Below, in pieces: positions 14,587 through 23,387 of a stretch of 64,000 nt of DNA (its first letter is position 1; each line of letters begins with the position of its first letter). Both the position numbers and the translations under genes were made by a program. Origin of the DNA: a virus; the IMG/VR virus record IMGVR_UViG_3300042545_000634, positions 1 to 64,000 of that record; one strand, written 5' to 3'. The notes below the pieces were generated by a model. The model did no database searches. It had not been told where the DNA came from and saw nothing but the letters and a program-made list of their open reading frames with translations.

Positions 14587-14865
14587 ATGTTTGCATTCGG
14601 CGTATCAGAAGTTGTACAAGCCTCAGTAGTTACCGCAGTTGGTGGCATCTTAATTGCTTTGATTACTCAATTTACTAGGAGTAATGCCAAGGATCACGCC
14701 ATCGTTCAACATAAGTTAGATCAGTTGTCTGATAAGATTGTTGATACCCACACGAGCGTTACTGAAGTAAAAGTAGATGTAAAGTATCTTCGTGAGGATC
14801 AAAACCGTTTAGAGAACCGCTTTAACACACACTTGGAGGACAGGAATGAAAAACCAAATCGCTGA
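14587..14865 (+). CDS. Membrane-anchored coiled-coil protein, holin-like
   Basis: 92 aa: one N-terminal transmembrane helix (about residues 8-28) followed by a long charged coiled coil. This layout is like the small actinophage proteins annotated as DUF2746 or holin-like (from memory). It is the first of a run of small membrane proteins. The 3' end overlaps the next gene by 20 nt. Confidence 0.55.
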   Translation: MFAFGVSEVVQASVVTAVGGILIALITQFTRSNAKDHAIVQHKLDQLSDKIVDTHTSVTEVKVDVKYLREDQNRLENRFNTHLEDRNEKPNR

Positions 14866-15028
14866 CCAGACAGGTAAGGGCGCAGTCCTAGGACTTATCG
14901 CATATTGCTTCCGCAATAATCCTGAATTCGCCGTTATCCTTATGCCTGCATTATCTGCTGTAATGGCATGGGCGTCTACCCTTATCGGTAACCCCAACAT
15001 TGCATCCTTCTTAGAAAAGAAGAAGTGA
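14846..15028 (+). CDS. Small membrane protein, holin-like
   Basis: 60 aa with one long or two short hydrophobic segments (residues 13-22 and 28-48) and a basic tail (FLEKKK). TTGGAGG lies 8 nt before the ATG. Its size, basic tail and neighbours fit a holin or antiholin. Confidence 0.5.
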   Translation: MKNQIADQTGKGAVLGLIAYCFRNNPEFAVILMPALSAVMAWASTLIGNPNIASFLEKKK

Positions 15029-16305
15029 AGCGCGCCGTATTTCGGCGCATCACACAATCACTACAGTGGGCTTTAATAGCCATCGCAATATTTCCGGTAC
15101 CATCGGCTAAGGCTGATACGAACCCAATAATTACGGAAATTACCGACTTCTGGTTTTCATACTCAGAACCAACCCAGTTCTTGGCACAAACATATCAGTC
15201 ACCTGGATTTGAGTCAGACCCCCAACTTTGGTTGTACAACGACGATACTGGGGAATTAATCATTTCTAATGATGATTACATTGGTCTTCAATCTAATATT
15301 GACTTAGAAGTACCAGCAGGTAACTACCGCTTACGAGCAGGTACTTGTTGCTGGGAACCAGATGTTTGGCGTGACGGCGTTGTTTGGAACATTCAATATG
15401 AGTTATCATTTAATGGCAATCCCGTAAATACAACGACCACTATTCCGGAGACGACTACAACATGGGTCCCAACTACAACATCCACAACTTCAACGACGAC
15501 GACGAGTACTACTATTGCCCCAACAACGACTGTGCCTGTAACGGAAGTTCCGACCACCGAGGCAACGACAACTACGGAAGTCTCAACGACAACAAACTCC
15601 CCAACTACTACGGAGATTACGAGCACTACTGTTGCGGTTACTGTGGCTCCTTCTACAATGCCTACGACGAGCCAATCTGTTGGTACTGTGGAGGTCCCTC
15701 AAACTTCTCTGACTCCTACAACCACTTTAAGTCCCTTTTTCCCGACACCCCTGACAACATCAAGCACGAGTGTGCCCCCGACTGTTACATCTGCACCTAC
15801 GACGATTCCAGAGATTCCAGAGAGTACAGAGCCACCTATAACGACCGTACCTGAAGAAGAAACAGTTATACCTGATAACCCCACAACTGAAGAAATTAAC
15901 CAATTAGCAGATGAACTAGTTTCGTCAATTGACGAATTATCTGATGAAGAAATCACTAATCTAGTAGAATCTATTGATATAGGTGAATTAACCGAGGAAT
16001 CAATCTCCGCTGTCTTTAGCGAAGAAGTACTTAGCGAACTATCCGATGAGCAAGTAACGCAACTTATTGATGCCATCGTCCCGAGTGAACTATCTGATGA
16101 ACAGGCTTCGGCTCTCTCAGAAGCACTAACAGATGCCCCTGACGATGTAAAAGAAGAATTCCAGGATCAGATTAATGTGTTCGGAGGACAATTTGATAAT
16201 TATGTGCCAACGGGATCAGCAGTCTCAGTAGGGGCACGACGAGCAATAGTCGCGGCAACAGCAGTCATATTCGCAATGCCCGCCCCAGTGACCCGAAAGC
16301 AGTAA
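15025..16305 (+). CDS. Secreted Thr-rich protein
   Basis: 426 aa, GTG start overlapping the previous stop (GTGA). Domains in order: Sec-type signal peptide (basic start, hydrophobic residues 14-25, PSAKAD cleavage region); a beta-rich domain of about 110 aa with an adjacent CC pair; about 150 residues of Thr/Pro/Ser-rich linker; an acidic helical region with repeated ELSDEQ motifs; and a C-terminal hydrophobic stretch (VAATAVIFAMPAP). Similar Thr-rich linkers and SLSDEQ-type ends occur in cell-surface proteins of Acidimicrobiia (from memory), so it may derive from the host. Possible roles are superinfection exclusion or surface decoration. Confidence 0.65.
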   Translation: MKRAVFRRITQSLQWALIAIAIFPVPSAKADTNPIITEITDFWFSYSEPTQFLAQTYQSPGFESDPQLWLYNDDTGELIISNDDYIGLQSNIDLEVPAGNYRLRAGTCCWEPDVWRDGVVWNIQYELSFNGNPVNTTTTIPETTTTWVPTTTSTTSTTTTSTTIAPTTTVPVTEVPTTEATTTTEVSTTTNSPTTTEITSTTVAVTVAPSTMPTTSQSVGTVEVPQTSLTPTTTLSPFFPTPLTTSSTSVPPTVTSAPTTIPEIPESTEPPITTVPEEETVIPDNPTTEEINQLADELVSSIDELSDEEITNLVESIDIGELTEESISAVFSEEVLSELSDEQVTQLIDAIVPSELSDEQASALSEALTDAPDDVKEEFQDQINVFGGQFDNYVPTGSAVSVGARRAIVAATAVIFAMPAPVTRKQ

Positions 16306-16307
16306 CC

Positions 16308-16478
16308 ATGTTTAAGAAATTATGGAAAGAATCATCAGGATTGGCCTGGACCCTTGGAGGTACTGGATTAGTTCTTATTACCCTCTCAGGGTCAACTCGT
16401 GACCTTGGTGTAGTTATTTCAGTAGTATCATTGTTGTTTCATATGGCAGGAGTACTTACCCCTGATGATGATGAATGA
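16308..16478 (+). CDS. Small membrane protein
   Basis: 56 aa with two hydrophobic stretches (residues 12-28 and 34-50) and an acidic end (TPDDDE). It starts 2 nt after the Thr-rich protein. Another candidate for a lysis accessory protein. Confidence 0.5.
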   Translation: MFKKLWKESSGLAWTLGGTGLVLITLSGSTRDLGVVISVVSLLFHMAGVLTPDDDE

Positions 16479-16480
16479 GG

Positions 16481-16486
16481 TATCAT
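16481..16486 (+). promoter_or_regulatory. Leaderless -10 box before the fibre operon
   Basis: TATCAT, 6 nt before ATG 16493, which has no ribosome binding site. Confidence 0.45.
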
Positions 16487-16492
16487 TAGACC

Positions 16493-17230
16493 ATGACGAA
16501 TCGGGCCGCATATACACTTACTAAAGGTTTGCCGTGGGAACGGCTCGTTGTCGTCAAAGACCGCCGTACGCGACGACTCGTAAAGGTACAGGAGGCCCGT
16601 GGGTCAATCAAAACCAGTGACGCCAGCATTGTTGAGTTTGACATAAACCTTACAAATAAGGGTGAAATATTCATCTGCCTGACTGCCGAACAGACACGAG
16701 AATTACCAGTTGGTGATCTTGAATTTGATGTTATTGCTACCTGTAACCGCTTGGTTTATTACACTGGTCAATCATCCACAACTACCCAACCAGTTATCCG
16801 CGGGATTATCTCAGTATCAGAATCGGATGACATTACGCCTTCGGAGGACTCACAAAAAATGGAGATCAGATTCAAACAGTATGTGGACTTCCGCCGTAAT
16901 TTTACTTGGCGCGATGCAGATGGTGTCATTATTGCAGTCACAGACGCATATATGCAGGCAAAAGACGCCGCAGGTACTACGGTCCTAGACCTACGCTGGT
17001 ATGCCACCGCTCCCAATGAGGCTACCATTCTTGCGCTAACGGCTAATCGTCGTGGTTACATTGCACCCAAGGCTGGCGCTACCTTAGAAATTCATATTTC
17101 TGATAAGAACAGCATTCCCGCTGGTAATCACTCATTTGACCTGTTCGTTAAGGACTCCGCTGGAGATTGGGACAACCTCGCATCGGGAACGCTATTTGTC
17201 CAGCAAGCGGTGTCTACGCCCCCAGCATGA
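16493..17230 (+). CDS. Beta-sandwich tail accessory protein (LtfC/BppU-like)
   Basis: 245 aa made of two similar halves of about 115 residues, each with strands resembling the Ig-like domain of LtfC or the BppU N-terminal domain. Cues are ITVRR/NFTWRDADG at the start of the unit, an asparagine/glycine-rich turn and IPAGNHSFDLFVK near the end. Such domains attach receptor-binding proteins to the tail tip. It lies at the head of the fibre cassette. The family assignment is by general pattern only. Confidence 0.45.
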   Translation: MTNRAAYTLTKGLPWERLVVVKDRRTRRLVKVQEARGSIKTSDASIVEFDINLTNKGEIFICLTAEQTRELPVGDLEFDVIATCNRLVYYTGQSSTTTQPVIRGIISVSESDDITPSEDSQKMEIRFKQYVDFRRNFTWRDADGVIIAVTDAYMQAKDAAGTTVLDLRWYATAPNEATILALTANRRGYIAPKAGATLEIHISDKNSIPAGNHSFDLFVKDSAGDWDNLASGTLFVQQAVSTPPA

Positions 17231-17652
17231 GCACTGTAGAGGTATCCAAGCCCGCGGGCACATTTATTACGGTTACCCGCACTAAGACAGACTCAGTGGT
17301 CTCAGAACCCGCTGATCGTCTGCTGGAGATACACGACCCTGGTGTGGCTGGGCCACCTAATGTTCTAACGGTTGGTACAGTCGTTTCTGGACCTGCTCCT
17401 GCGGTAACACTTACTGGTACAGCGCCGTCTCAAACTCTTAATTTTGTTCTACCAGTTGGTGGTAATTACACGCATAACCAAATAACTTCGTCTACAACTT
17501 GGACAATTACACATAACCTTGGGTTTTTCCCTGCCGTATCCGTAGTGGATAGCGGGGGCAACTATGTAATAGGTGATGTAAACTATGTATCACAAAACAT
17601 TGTAACCGTATCATTCAACGCTTCCTTTGGTGGAAAAGCCTATTTATCGTGA
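17227..17652 (+). CDS. Tail-fibre tip protein
   Basis: 141 aa from ATG 17227 (ATGA overlap). A short N-terminal linker is followed by a C-terminal segment with THNLGFFPAVSVVDSGGN, a motif found at the ends of many phage fibres and baseplate adhesins. The same kind of end (THGLGTADISVSVY) closes the next gene. Confidence 0.65.
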   Translation: MSTVEVSKPAGTFITVTRTKTDSVVSEPADRLLEIHDPGVAGPPNVLTVGTVVSGPAPAVTLTGTAPSQTLNFVLPVGGNYTHNQITSSTTWTITHNLGFFPAVSVVDSGGNYVIGDVNYVSQNIVTVSFNASFGGKAYLS

Positions 17653-17658
17653 GGTATC

Positions 17659-18900
17659 ATGTCTAAGTTTCTTACAAATATTGATCTAACTGGTAATGAA
17701 CTACAGAATATTGTAATTCATAACACTGGTACCGCCCCAGCCGCTAGTGCAAAACTAGGTGGCTTATATTTTGATACCGCCAGCGGGTTAAATAAACTTA
17801 AGTACTACAACGGTAGCGCCTGGGTAGAACTCTCATCTGGTGCATCAGGAACTTGGCAACCAGCAGATGCTGACCTCACGGCTATTGCCGCCCTCACGGG
17901 TACCGCAGGCTTCCTTAAAACCGATGGTGCTAGTAATTGGTCAGTTGACACCGCTACCTACCTAACTTCAAGTACTGGTGTTAGTAGTGTCAACGCAAGC
18001 GTTGGTGCAGTCACGGGAGTGGCTGTAACTTCTGGAACCCTTGGGCAGTTTGCGGCTACTACCTCATCTGCCCTTGCTGGTGTCATTTCAGATGAGACTG
18101 GTTCTGGTGCTCTTGTTTTTGGCACCTCACCAGCCATTACCACCAGTTTGACAACTGGCTCTTCTTCCTTTGACTTGCTTAACACCACAGTTGCTACTGT
18201 CAACTTTGCTGGTGCGGCTACTGCGGTCAATATTGGTGCTTCCAATAGCACCACCACAATCGCTGGTGACTTGGTGGTCAACGGTACTACCACTACTATT
18301 AATAGCACTACTGTCACCGTAGACGATCTAAACATTGTCCTGGGTTCAGTAACTACTCCAACCAACAGCACCGCAAATGGTGGAGGTATCACTGTTGCAG
18401 GTGGTGTAGATGGAGACAAAACCTGGAACTGGGTGTCTGCAACCAGTTCATGGACTTCTTCTGAGAACCTTGATCTTGCGGCAGGCAAAGTACTTAAAAT
18501 TGCTGGTACCCAGGTATTATCAGCAACTGAGTACACGGGCAATGCCTCAACTGCTACAACTGCCACCAATGTTACTGGTGGTGCCGCTGGTTCAATTGTT
18601 TATCAGACTGGTTCTGCAACAACAAGCACCCTTGGGTTAGGAACTTCAGGACATGTACTTACCGCAGGAGCAAGCGCACCAGTTTGGACAAAGAAGAAGC
18701 ATGCTGAAACCTTAGCCACTAGCGCCACTTCTTATGCACTTACCCATGGGCTTGGCACCGCAGACATTTCCGTATCGGTATATGAAGTTTCCACAGGAGA
18801 AGTTGTGTACGCTGATATTGTTAATACCAGTTCTACAACAACTGTATATTTTGCCACTGCCCCCACTTCAAACCAGTACCGAGTCGTCATTCTTGCTTAA
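17659..18900 (+). CDS. Tail fibre protein
   Basis: 413 aa, Ser/Thr/Gly-rich with many short beta repeats. The N-terminus has a GLYFDTASGLNKLKYYNGSA module, the middle repeats VVNGTTTTINSTTVTVDDLN-like strands typical of trimeric fibre shafts, and the C-terminus ends THGLGTADISVSVYEVSTG-like. Probably a trimeric fibre for host recognition. GAGG precedes the ATG. Confidence 0.8.
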   Translation: MSKFLTNIDLTGNELQNIVIHNTGTAPAASAKLGGLYFDTASGLNKLKYYNGSAWVELSSGASGTWQPADADLTAIAALTGTAGFLKTDGASNWSVDTATYLTSSTGVSSVNASVGAVTGVAVTSGTLGQFAATTSSALAGVISDETGSGALVFGTSPAITTSLTTGSSSFDLLNTTVATVNFAGAATAVNIGASNSTTTIAGDLVVNGTTTTINSTTVTVDDLNIVLGSVTTPTNSTANGGGITVAGGVDGDKTWNWVSATSSWTSSENLDLAAGKVLKIAGTQVLSATEYTGNASTATTATNVTGGAAGSIVYQTGSATTSTLGLGTSGHVLTAGASAPVWTKKKHAETLATSATSYALTHGLGTADISVSVYEVSTGEVVYADIVNTSSTTTVYFATAPTSNQYRVVILA

Positions 18901-18920
18901 TCTGTCATTAAAGGACAACA

Positions 18921-19616
18921 GTGGCTAACTTTCTAAAGTCCCTCTTTGTTAAGGGGGTTGAAATTGATACAGCAGGAGCCTCTAATGGTGATGCCCTTGT
19001 ATATAACGGAACTAAGTTTGGGGCGGCTTCTGTCGGTGGATCAGCAGTAGCGGCATTAAACGACCTTACAGATGTTGTTATTACCTCTGTTGCTACAGAC
19101 CAATTATTGGTGTACAACGGGACTAATTGGGTAAATACAACTGGTCCTGTTGGCCCTACAGGAGCAACTGGCCCAACTGGTGCACAAGGTCTTGGTTATG
19201 TTATTGGCACGGCAGAATTAGCAGAAGAAGACCCTGAATCTGGCGATTGGAGTTTTAAGGTTAGTAGCGTCGGAGCATTTGCGTCTGGCGATTATGTACG
19301 GGTGGAAGAGGATTCAAGTAATTACATACTTGGTACTTGTTACGCTATTTCTTTCTTTTCTGGTTCTTACTATATGTCTGTTGCCCCTGATGTAACTGTT
19401 GGGACACCAGACTTTGACCCATCTTTTAGTGTCCATTTAGCAGGCGAAACGGGTGCCTCTGGAGTTATGGCAGTATCTGACACTGCGCCAGGTTCGCCAT
19501 CATCAGGAAACTTGTGGTTTAAATCTGATACTGGCAACCTTCTTGTGTATTATGACTCATACTGGATTGACACAAGCGCGCCAAACTACGCAACTTTAGA
19601 TGGAGGTAGCGCATAA
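18921..19616 (+). CDS. Tail fibre protein with collagen-like segment
   Basis: 231 aa, GTG start after AAAGGA. A Gly-X-Y stretch GPVGPTGATGPTGAQG (about residues 75-90) forms a short collagen-like stalk. The C-terminal NLWFKSDTGNLLVYYDSYW repeats a module found in neighbouring fibre genes. No catalytic motif. Confidence 0.75.
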   Translation: MANFLKSLFVKGVEIDTAGASNGDALVYNGTKFGAASVGGSAVAALNDLTDVVITSVATDQLLVYNGTNWVNTTGPVGPTGATGPTGAQGLGYVIGTAELAEEDPESGDWSFKVSSVGAFASGDYVRVEEDSSNYILGTCYAISFFSGSYYMSVAPDVTVGTPDFDPSFSVHLAGETGASGVMAVSDTAPGSPSSGNLWFKSDTGNLLVYYDSYWIDTSAPNYATLDGGSA

Positions 19617-20491
19617 TGGCAATTGACTTCCCAAATAGCCCTACCGCAGGTGACCTCTACACCGCTGGTGGTAAGACCTGGCAGTGGAATAGTACCTATT
19701 GGTCTGCTTATGGTACTAGCCCAGTTTTACGCGCATCTGATGCGCCCCCATCTTCGCCTAACGCAAACGATCTTTGGTATGAAACAGACACTGGTCGCCT
19801 ATTTGCCTATGTTGGAACAGCATGGGTTGAGGTGGGTAACGCTACGGATATTGCTGGGGCGTTGCAACCTAGTCAGGTGACTGCTTTGAGTGCGGTTACT
19901 TCGTTGACTTCGGATGATGTGTTTCCTGTGGTTGATAATCCTGCTAGTGCTACGGCTTCTAGTAAGATTACTTACGGCAACCTTGTTACTAACATGTCAT
20001 CTAGTCTTGCACCAGGAATGGTGTTAGTAAAAAGTCAAGCAGTAACAGGTACGGCTAGTTCTGTTGTTGTTTCTGATGCATTTAGTTCGGCATATGATAA
20101 TTATGAGATTATTTATACAGGTACATCGTTAGCAACAATTGATGCTCAATTTACTTGTCAACTTGGTTCAGCAAATGCAAACTATAGAACTACTCTTGTC
20201 TATGTTTCCAATAATTCAACGCCTTTAGCGGCAAGTACTGTGCAGTCTGCCTTTACTTGGGTTGGTGGCGGTTCAAGCAACGATGCATATGCTCATTTTA
20301 AGTTATTTAACCCATTTTTAACTCGTCACACTCGTATGGAAACATCAGCATACCTTGCACATCCCGATGCTGCTTTTGGACATGCTTCGGGTGTACATTC
20401 AGCAAATACATCGTTTACTGCGTTTACTTTGGCTAGTACTGCTGGGACTTTTACAGGCGGAACAATTCGCGTCTATGGATATAGGAACTAG
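19616..20491 (+). CDS. Tail fibre protein
   Basis: 291 aa. The N-terminal module FPNSPTAGDLYTAGGKTWQW is shared with the gene at 20640, followed by a second module, DLWYETDTGRLFAYVGTAW. The C-terminal 150 residues form a different beta-rich receptor-binding-like domain. Codon choice shifts at about 19860-19980, towards T-ending codons, consistent with mosaic assembly. Confidence 0.75.
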   Translation: MAIDFPNSPTAGDLYTAGGKTWQWNSTYWSAYGTSPVLRASDAPPSSPNANDLWYETDTGRLFAYVGTAWVEVGNATDIAGALQPSQVTALSAVTSLTSDDVFPVVDNPASATASSKITYGNLVTNMSSSLAPGMVLVKSQAVTGTASSVVVSDAFSSAYDNYEIIYTGTSLATIDAQFTCQLGSANANYRTTLVYVSNNSTPLAASTVQSAFTWVGGGSSNDAYAHFKLFNPFLTRHTRMETSAYLAHPDAAFGHASGVHSANTSFTAFTLASTAGTFTGGTIRVYGYRN

Positions 20492-20493
20492 TA

Positions 20494-20640
20494 ATGAAAA
20501 CTGAACGACCAAACATTCAAATTGATGACCTTGTGCGCCCCATGACGGATGAAGAGTACGCTAACTTATTAAAACTACAAGAATTGTCTCAAACCCCTTT
20601 AAGCGAAGGTGGCTTTGCACTGCCCAAGGTGGATGAATAA
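20494..20640 (+). CDS. Small acidic fibre-associated protein
   Basis: 48 aa, including DDLVRPMTDEEYANLLKLQ, a motif often seen in small proteins encoded between fibre genes. It may be a fibre assembly factor. It starts 3 nt after one fibre gene, and its stop shares a base with the ATG of the next. Confidence 0.55.
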   Translation: MKTERPNIQIDDLVRPMTDEEYANLLKLQELSQTPLSEGGFALPKVDE

Positions 20641-21878
20641 TGGCTATTACTTTTCCAGCATCACCAACTAACGGTCAGGTCTTTACCTCAGGCAGTAAGT
20701 CATGGCAGTGGGATGGCACAACATGGATTTCTTATGCTGCCAACATTTCGCCATCTGTGTTAAAAGTTGACGCTACTAACGCTAGGGTTGGTATCAACAA
20801 TCAGTCTCCTGCGTATGCGTTGGATGTTAACGGTACTATTGAGGGCACGCAGTTTTTGCAGGATACGGATTACTTGAGTCCGTATCAGGGTTTCCGTAAC
20901 AAGATAATTAACGGTGACTTTGGTATTAACCAAAGAGTTTTTACTAGCAGTACAACATCGGGTACATATGGATTTGATAGATGGCTTTTTTTTGCTGGTG
21001 GCGGTACTGTTACATATTCAACGCAATCTTTCACTGTTGGTTCTCCTGCTGCAACTGGATATGAAGCAGTAAAGTTTGCTCGTCTAGTATCTGCGAGCCA
21101 ATCCGCTTCAGGAGATTTTGCTGTTCTTCAACAACGGATTGAAGATGTACGCACTTTTGCTAACAGTACAGTTACTGTTTCTTTTTTTGCTAAAGCCGCT
21201 AGTGGCACACCTAAAGTAACTGTTGAATTGTCTCAAATTTTTGGTACGGGTGGTTCTCCATCGGCAGATGTTAATAATTATGTTGATCAAGTAACTTTGT
21301 CTACATCGTGGGCAAGATATTCGGTGACAATAAATGTTCCTAATATTAATGGTAAAACAATGGGGACTAATTCAGACTCAGCATTAAATGTAAACTTGTG
21401 GACTTCTGCTGGTTCTTCATTTAATGCGCGATTAAACACTCTTGGTATTCAAAATAATACTTTTGATATTTGGGGTGTTCAGGTTGAGCGTGGCAGTGTT
21501 GCTACACCGTTTGAACAGCGACCTATCGGCACAGAACTAGCGTTATGTCAACGGTATTATTATTCTTTGGTGCGTGGTGCAACAAACTTGCCAATAGGCA
21601 TGGCGTTTTATTCTTTTTCTACACTTGTCGCTACAGTTGTTCCTTTCCCTGTAACGATGAGAATTGCACCCGCACTTGTTGCTTCATCAGGAACAGATTA
21701 TTATGCTTCTGTTTATGGATTGACCACAGACACATTTAACTCATTCACATTGCAGTATTCATCCACTAACTCGGCTTATTTTTACAACAGCACTGAAACC
21801 TCTGGAACCGCTTTGCAAGGTTCAGTTTTGATAACCAACAACGCATCGGCATCTGTCGCTTTTAACTCGGAGTTGTGA
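20640..21878 (+). CDS. Tail fibre with carbohydrate-binding-like domain
   Basis: 412 aa. The N-terminal FPASPTNGQVFTSGSKSWQW module is followed by a LDVNGTI linker and FRNKIINGDFGINQR, the start of a beta-sandwich domain common in phage fibres. The region ends with the characteristic ATPFEQRPIGTELALCQRYY motif and a further domain. Sugar binding is likely; there is no clear hydrolase motif. Confidence 0.8.
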   Translation: MAITFPASPTNGQVFTSGSKSWQWDGTTWISYAANISPSVLKVDATNARVGINNQSPAYALDVNGTIEGTQFLQDTDYLSPYQGFRNKIINGDFGINQRVFTSSTTSGTYGFDRWLFFAGGGTVTYSTQSFTVGSPAATGYEAVKFARLVSASQSASGDFAVLQQRIEDVRTFANSTVTVSFFAKAASGTPKVTVELSQIFGTGGSPSADVNNYVDQVTLSTSWARYSVTINVPNINGKTMGTNSDSALNVNLWTSAGSSFNARLNTLGIQNNTFDIWGVQVERGSVATPFEQRPIGTELALCQRYYYSLVRGATNLPIGMAFYSFSTLVATVVPFPVTMRIAPALVASSGTDYYASVYGLTTDTFNSFTLQYSSTNSAYFYNSTETSGTALQGSVLITNNASASVAFNSEL

Positions 21879-22039
21879 TGTATAACATTCAAACAACAAA
21901 CAATGCAACTGTGATATGGTACGAAGAAAACGGATTTAGAATCTCGTTCACATCTGAACATAATGAACACCCTGAATATGAAAAGTATCTTGCTTGGCTC
22001 GCTGAAGGTAACACCCCCGAAGAATGGACGGCTGAATAA
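21878..22039 (+). CDS. Small acidic fibre-associated protein
   Basis: 53 aa with HNEHPEYEKYLAWLAEGNTPEEW, resembling short chaperone-like proteins or fibre-assembly tails. It overlaps the neighbouring genes by start/stop sharing on both sides. Confidence 0.55.
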   Translation: MYNIQTTNNATVIWYEENGFRISFTSEHNEHPEYEKYLAWLAEGNTPEEWTAE

Positions 22040-22584
22040 TGGCTCGTAACGCACTCATACAAGTACGGCGTGATACCGCCGCTAACTGGACATCTACAAA
22101 CCCAACTCTTGCTTCAGGTGAGATGGGATTTGAGACAGACACAGGAAAACTTAAAATTGGTACTGGTTCTACGGCATGGACATCTTTGCTGTATGCTACG
22201 GACGCTTCTGAAATTACTGGAACTGTTATTAATGGGACAACCACAACTGGTGCGAGTGGTGTCGGTTACATGGGTCTGCCTCAAAACGCTACGACCACAG
22301 GTTCTTATACGATAGTTGCGGCTGATGCTGGGAAACACATTTATTCCACTGCGACTCGCACAATAACCATTCCCTCTAATGCAAGCGTTGCCATGCCTAT
22401 TGGTACAACTATTACTTTTGCTAACGCTACAGGCGCAACCGCAACTATTGCAATCACATCTGACACTTTACTTTTGGTTAGTAGTGGGTCAACTGGTTCT
22501 AGAACTCTTGCCCCATTTGGTATGGCAACTGCTGTTAAAGTTACTGCAACAACATGGATGATTAGCGGAAACGGCTTGACCTGA
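22039..22584 (+). CDS. Tail fibre protein (IQVRRDTAANW type)
   Basis: 181 aa. The N-terminal module IQVRRDTAANWTSTNPTLAS followed by GFETDTGKLKIGTGSTAW is a well-known phage fibre/hyaluronidase-type attachment repeat. The remainder is a beta-rich C-terminal domain with GSYTIVAADAGKHI. Confidence 0.8.
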   Translation: MARNALIQVRRDTAANWTSTNPTLASGEMGFETDTGKLKIGTGSTAWTSLLYATDASEITGTVINGTTTTGASGVGYMGLPQNATTTGSYTIVAADAGKHIYSTATRTITIPSNASVAMPIGTTITFANATGATATIAITSDTLLLVSSGSTGSRTLAPFGMATAVKVTATTWMISGNGLT

Positions 22585-23387
22585 TGGCTGGTGCAGTTTC
22601 TGGTTTAATTGGGAGCAGTAGAAGTAGTTTGTATACTACTGGAGGAACTGCCTACACTCAAGGCAACTATAATGGCGTGTATTTTTTGTCAAGTGGAACA
22701 TTTACTATTATCAATGGTGTTAGAGACATTGAAGTTCTTGTAGTTGCTGGCGGAGGAGGAGGCGGAGGAGGTGCCCATAATTTTACTTATGGATATAACT
22801 CTGCTGGCGGTGGTGGAGCCGGAGCACTAGCAAATAATACAACCATCGTAAATGCCCCACTTGGTAACTACACCATAACTGTTGGTGGTGGTGGAGCAGG
22901 TGGTGCTAGGGCAGTTAATGGTGGTTTTGGTACATTCATACAGGGTAACCAAGGTGGTACTGGTAACACCTCTTCCATACTGACACCAGCAGCAGTTACT
23001 ATTTCAAGAACTGGCCCTGCTGGTGGTGGTGGTGGTTTTGTTTACTATCCATATGGCTTCTCTGGTGGTACTGGCAGTGGGAATGGTACATATTCAGGGA
23101 CAAATGGGTATAACGGAAGTGCTGCTAATGGTGGTGGAGGTGGCGCAGGTGCTGGCTCTAACGCATCAGCACTAGTAACTTACTATGTAGGCGCACTTGG
23201 TGGAAATACAACAACAGTTATGAATACATTTGGAAAAGGTGGAGATGGCGGTAACTGGAACAGTAGGAACGCCACTTCAGGTTATCAAGGTTCAGGTGGC
23301 GCAGGCGGTTCAGGAGCAAACGACGCAAGTTTTGGCCCTGGCTCTGTAGGTACAGGCGGAATAGTTTATTTAAGGTGGCTGAAATGA
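22584..23387 (+). CDS. Gly-rich tail-tip adhesin
   Basis: 267 aa. After about 60 residues of beta-rich start (FTIINGVRDIEVLVVAG) comes a glycine-dominated body with GGGGGGGG, GGGGAGA and GGGGGF stretches separated by Asn/Tyr-rich loops. This looks like the polyglycine-II sandwich of T-even gp38-type adhesins or of Gly-rich fibre tips. It ends with GGIVYLRW. Probably the distal receptor-binding part. Confidence 0.7.
   Translation: MAGAVSGLIGSSRSSLYTTGGTAYTQGNYNGVYFLSSGTFTIINGVRDIEVLVVAGGGGGGGGAHNFTYGYNSAGGGGAGALANNTTIVNAPLGNYTITVGGGGAGGARAVNGGFGTFIQGNQGGTGNTSSILTPAAVTISRTGPAGGGGGFVYYPYGFSGGTGSGNGTYSGTNGYNGSAANGGGGGAGAGSNASALVTYYVGALGGNTTTVMNTFGKGGDGGNWNSRNATSGYQGSGGAGGSGANDASFGPGSVGTGGIVYLRWLK

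Noticed and set aside
15462-15854. Cys/Asn/Tyr-rich alternate frame inside the Thr-rich gene
   Set aside because: It is the shifted reading of Thr-codon repeats (ACN) and ends without conserved features; the Thr-rich frame has signal peptide, linker and anchor.
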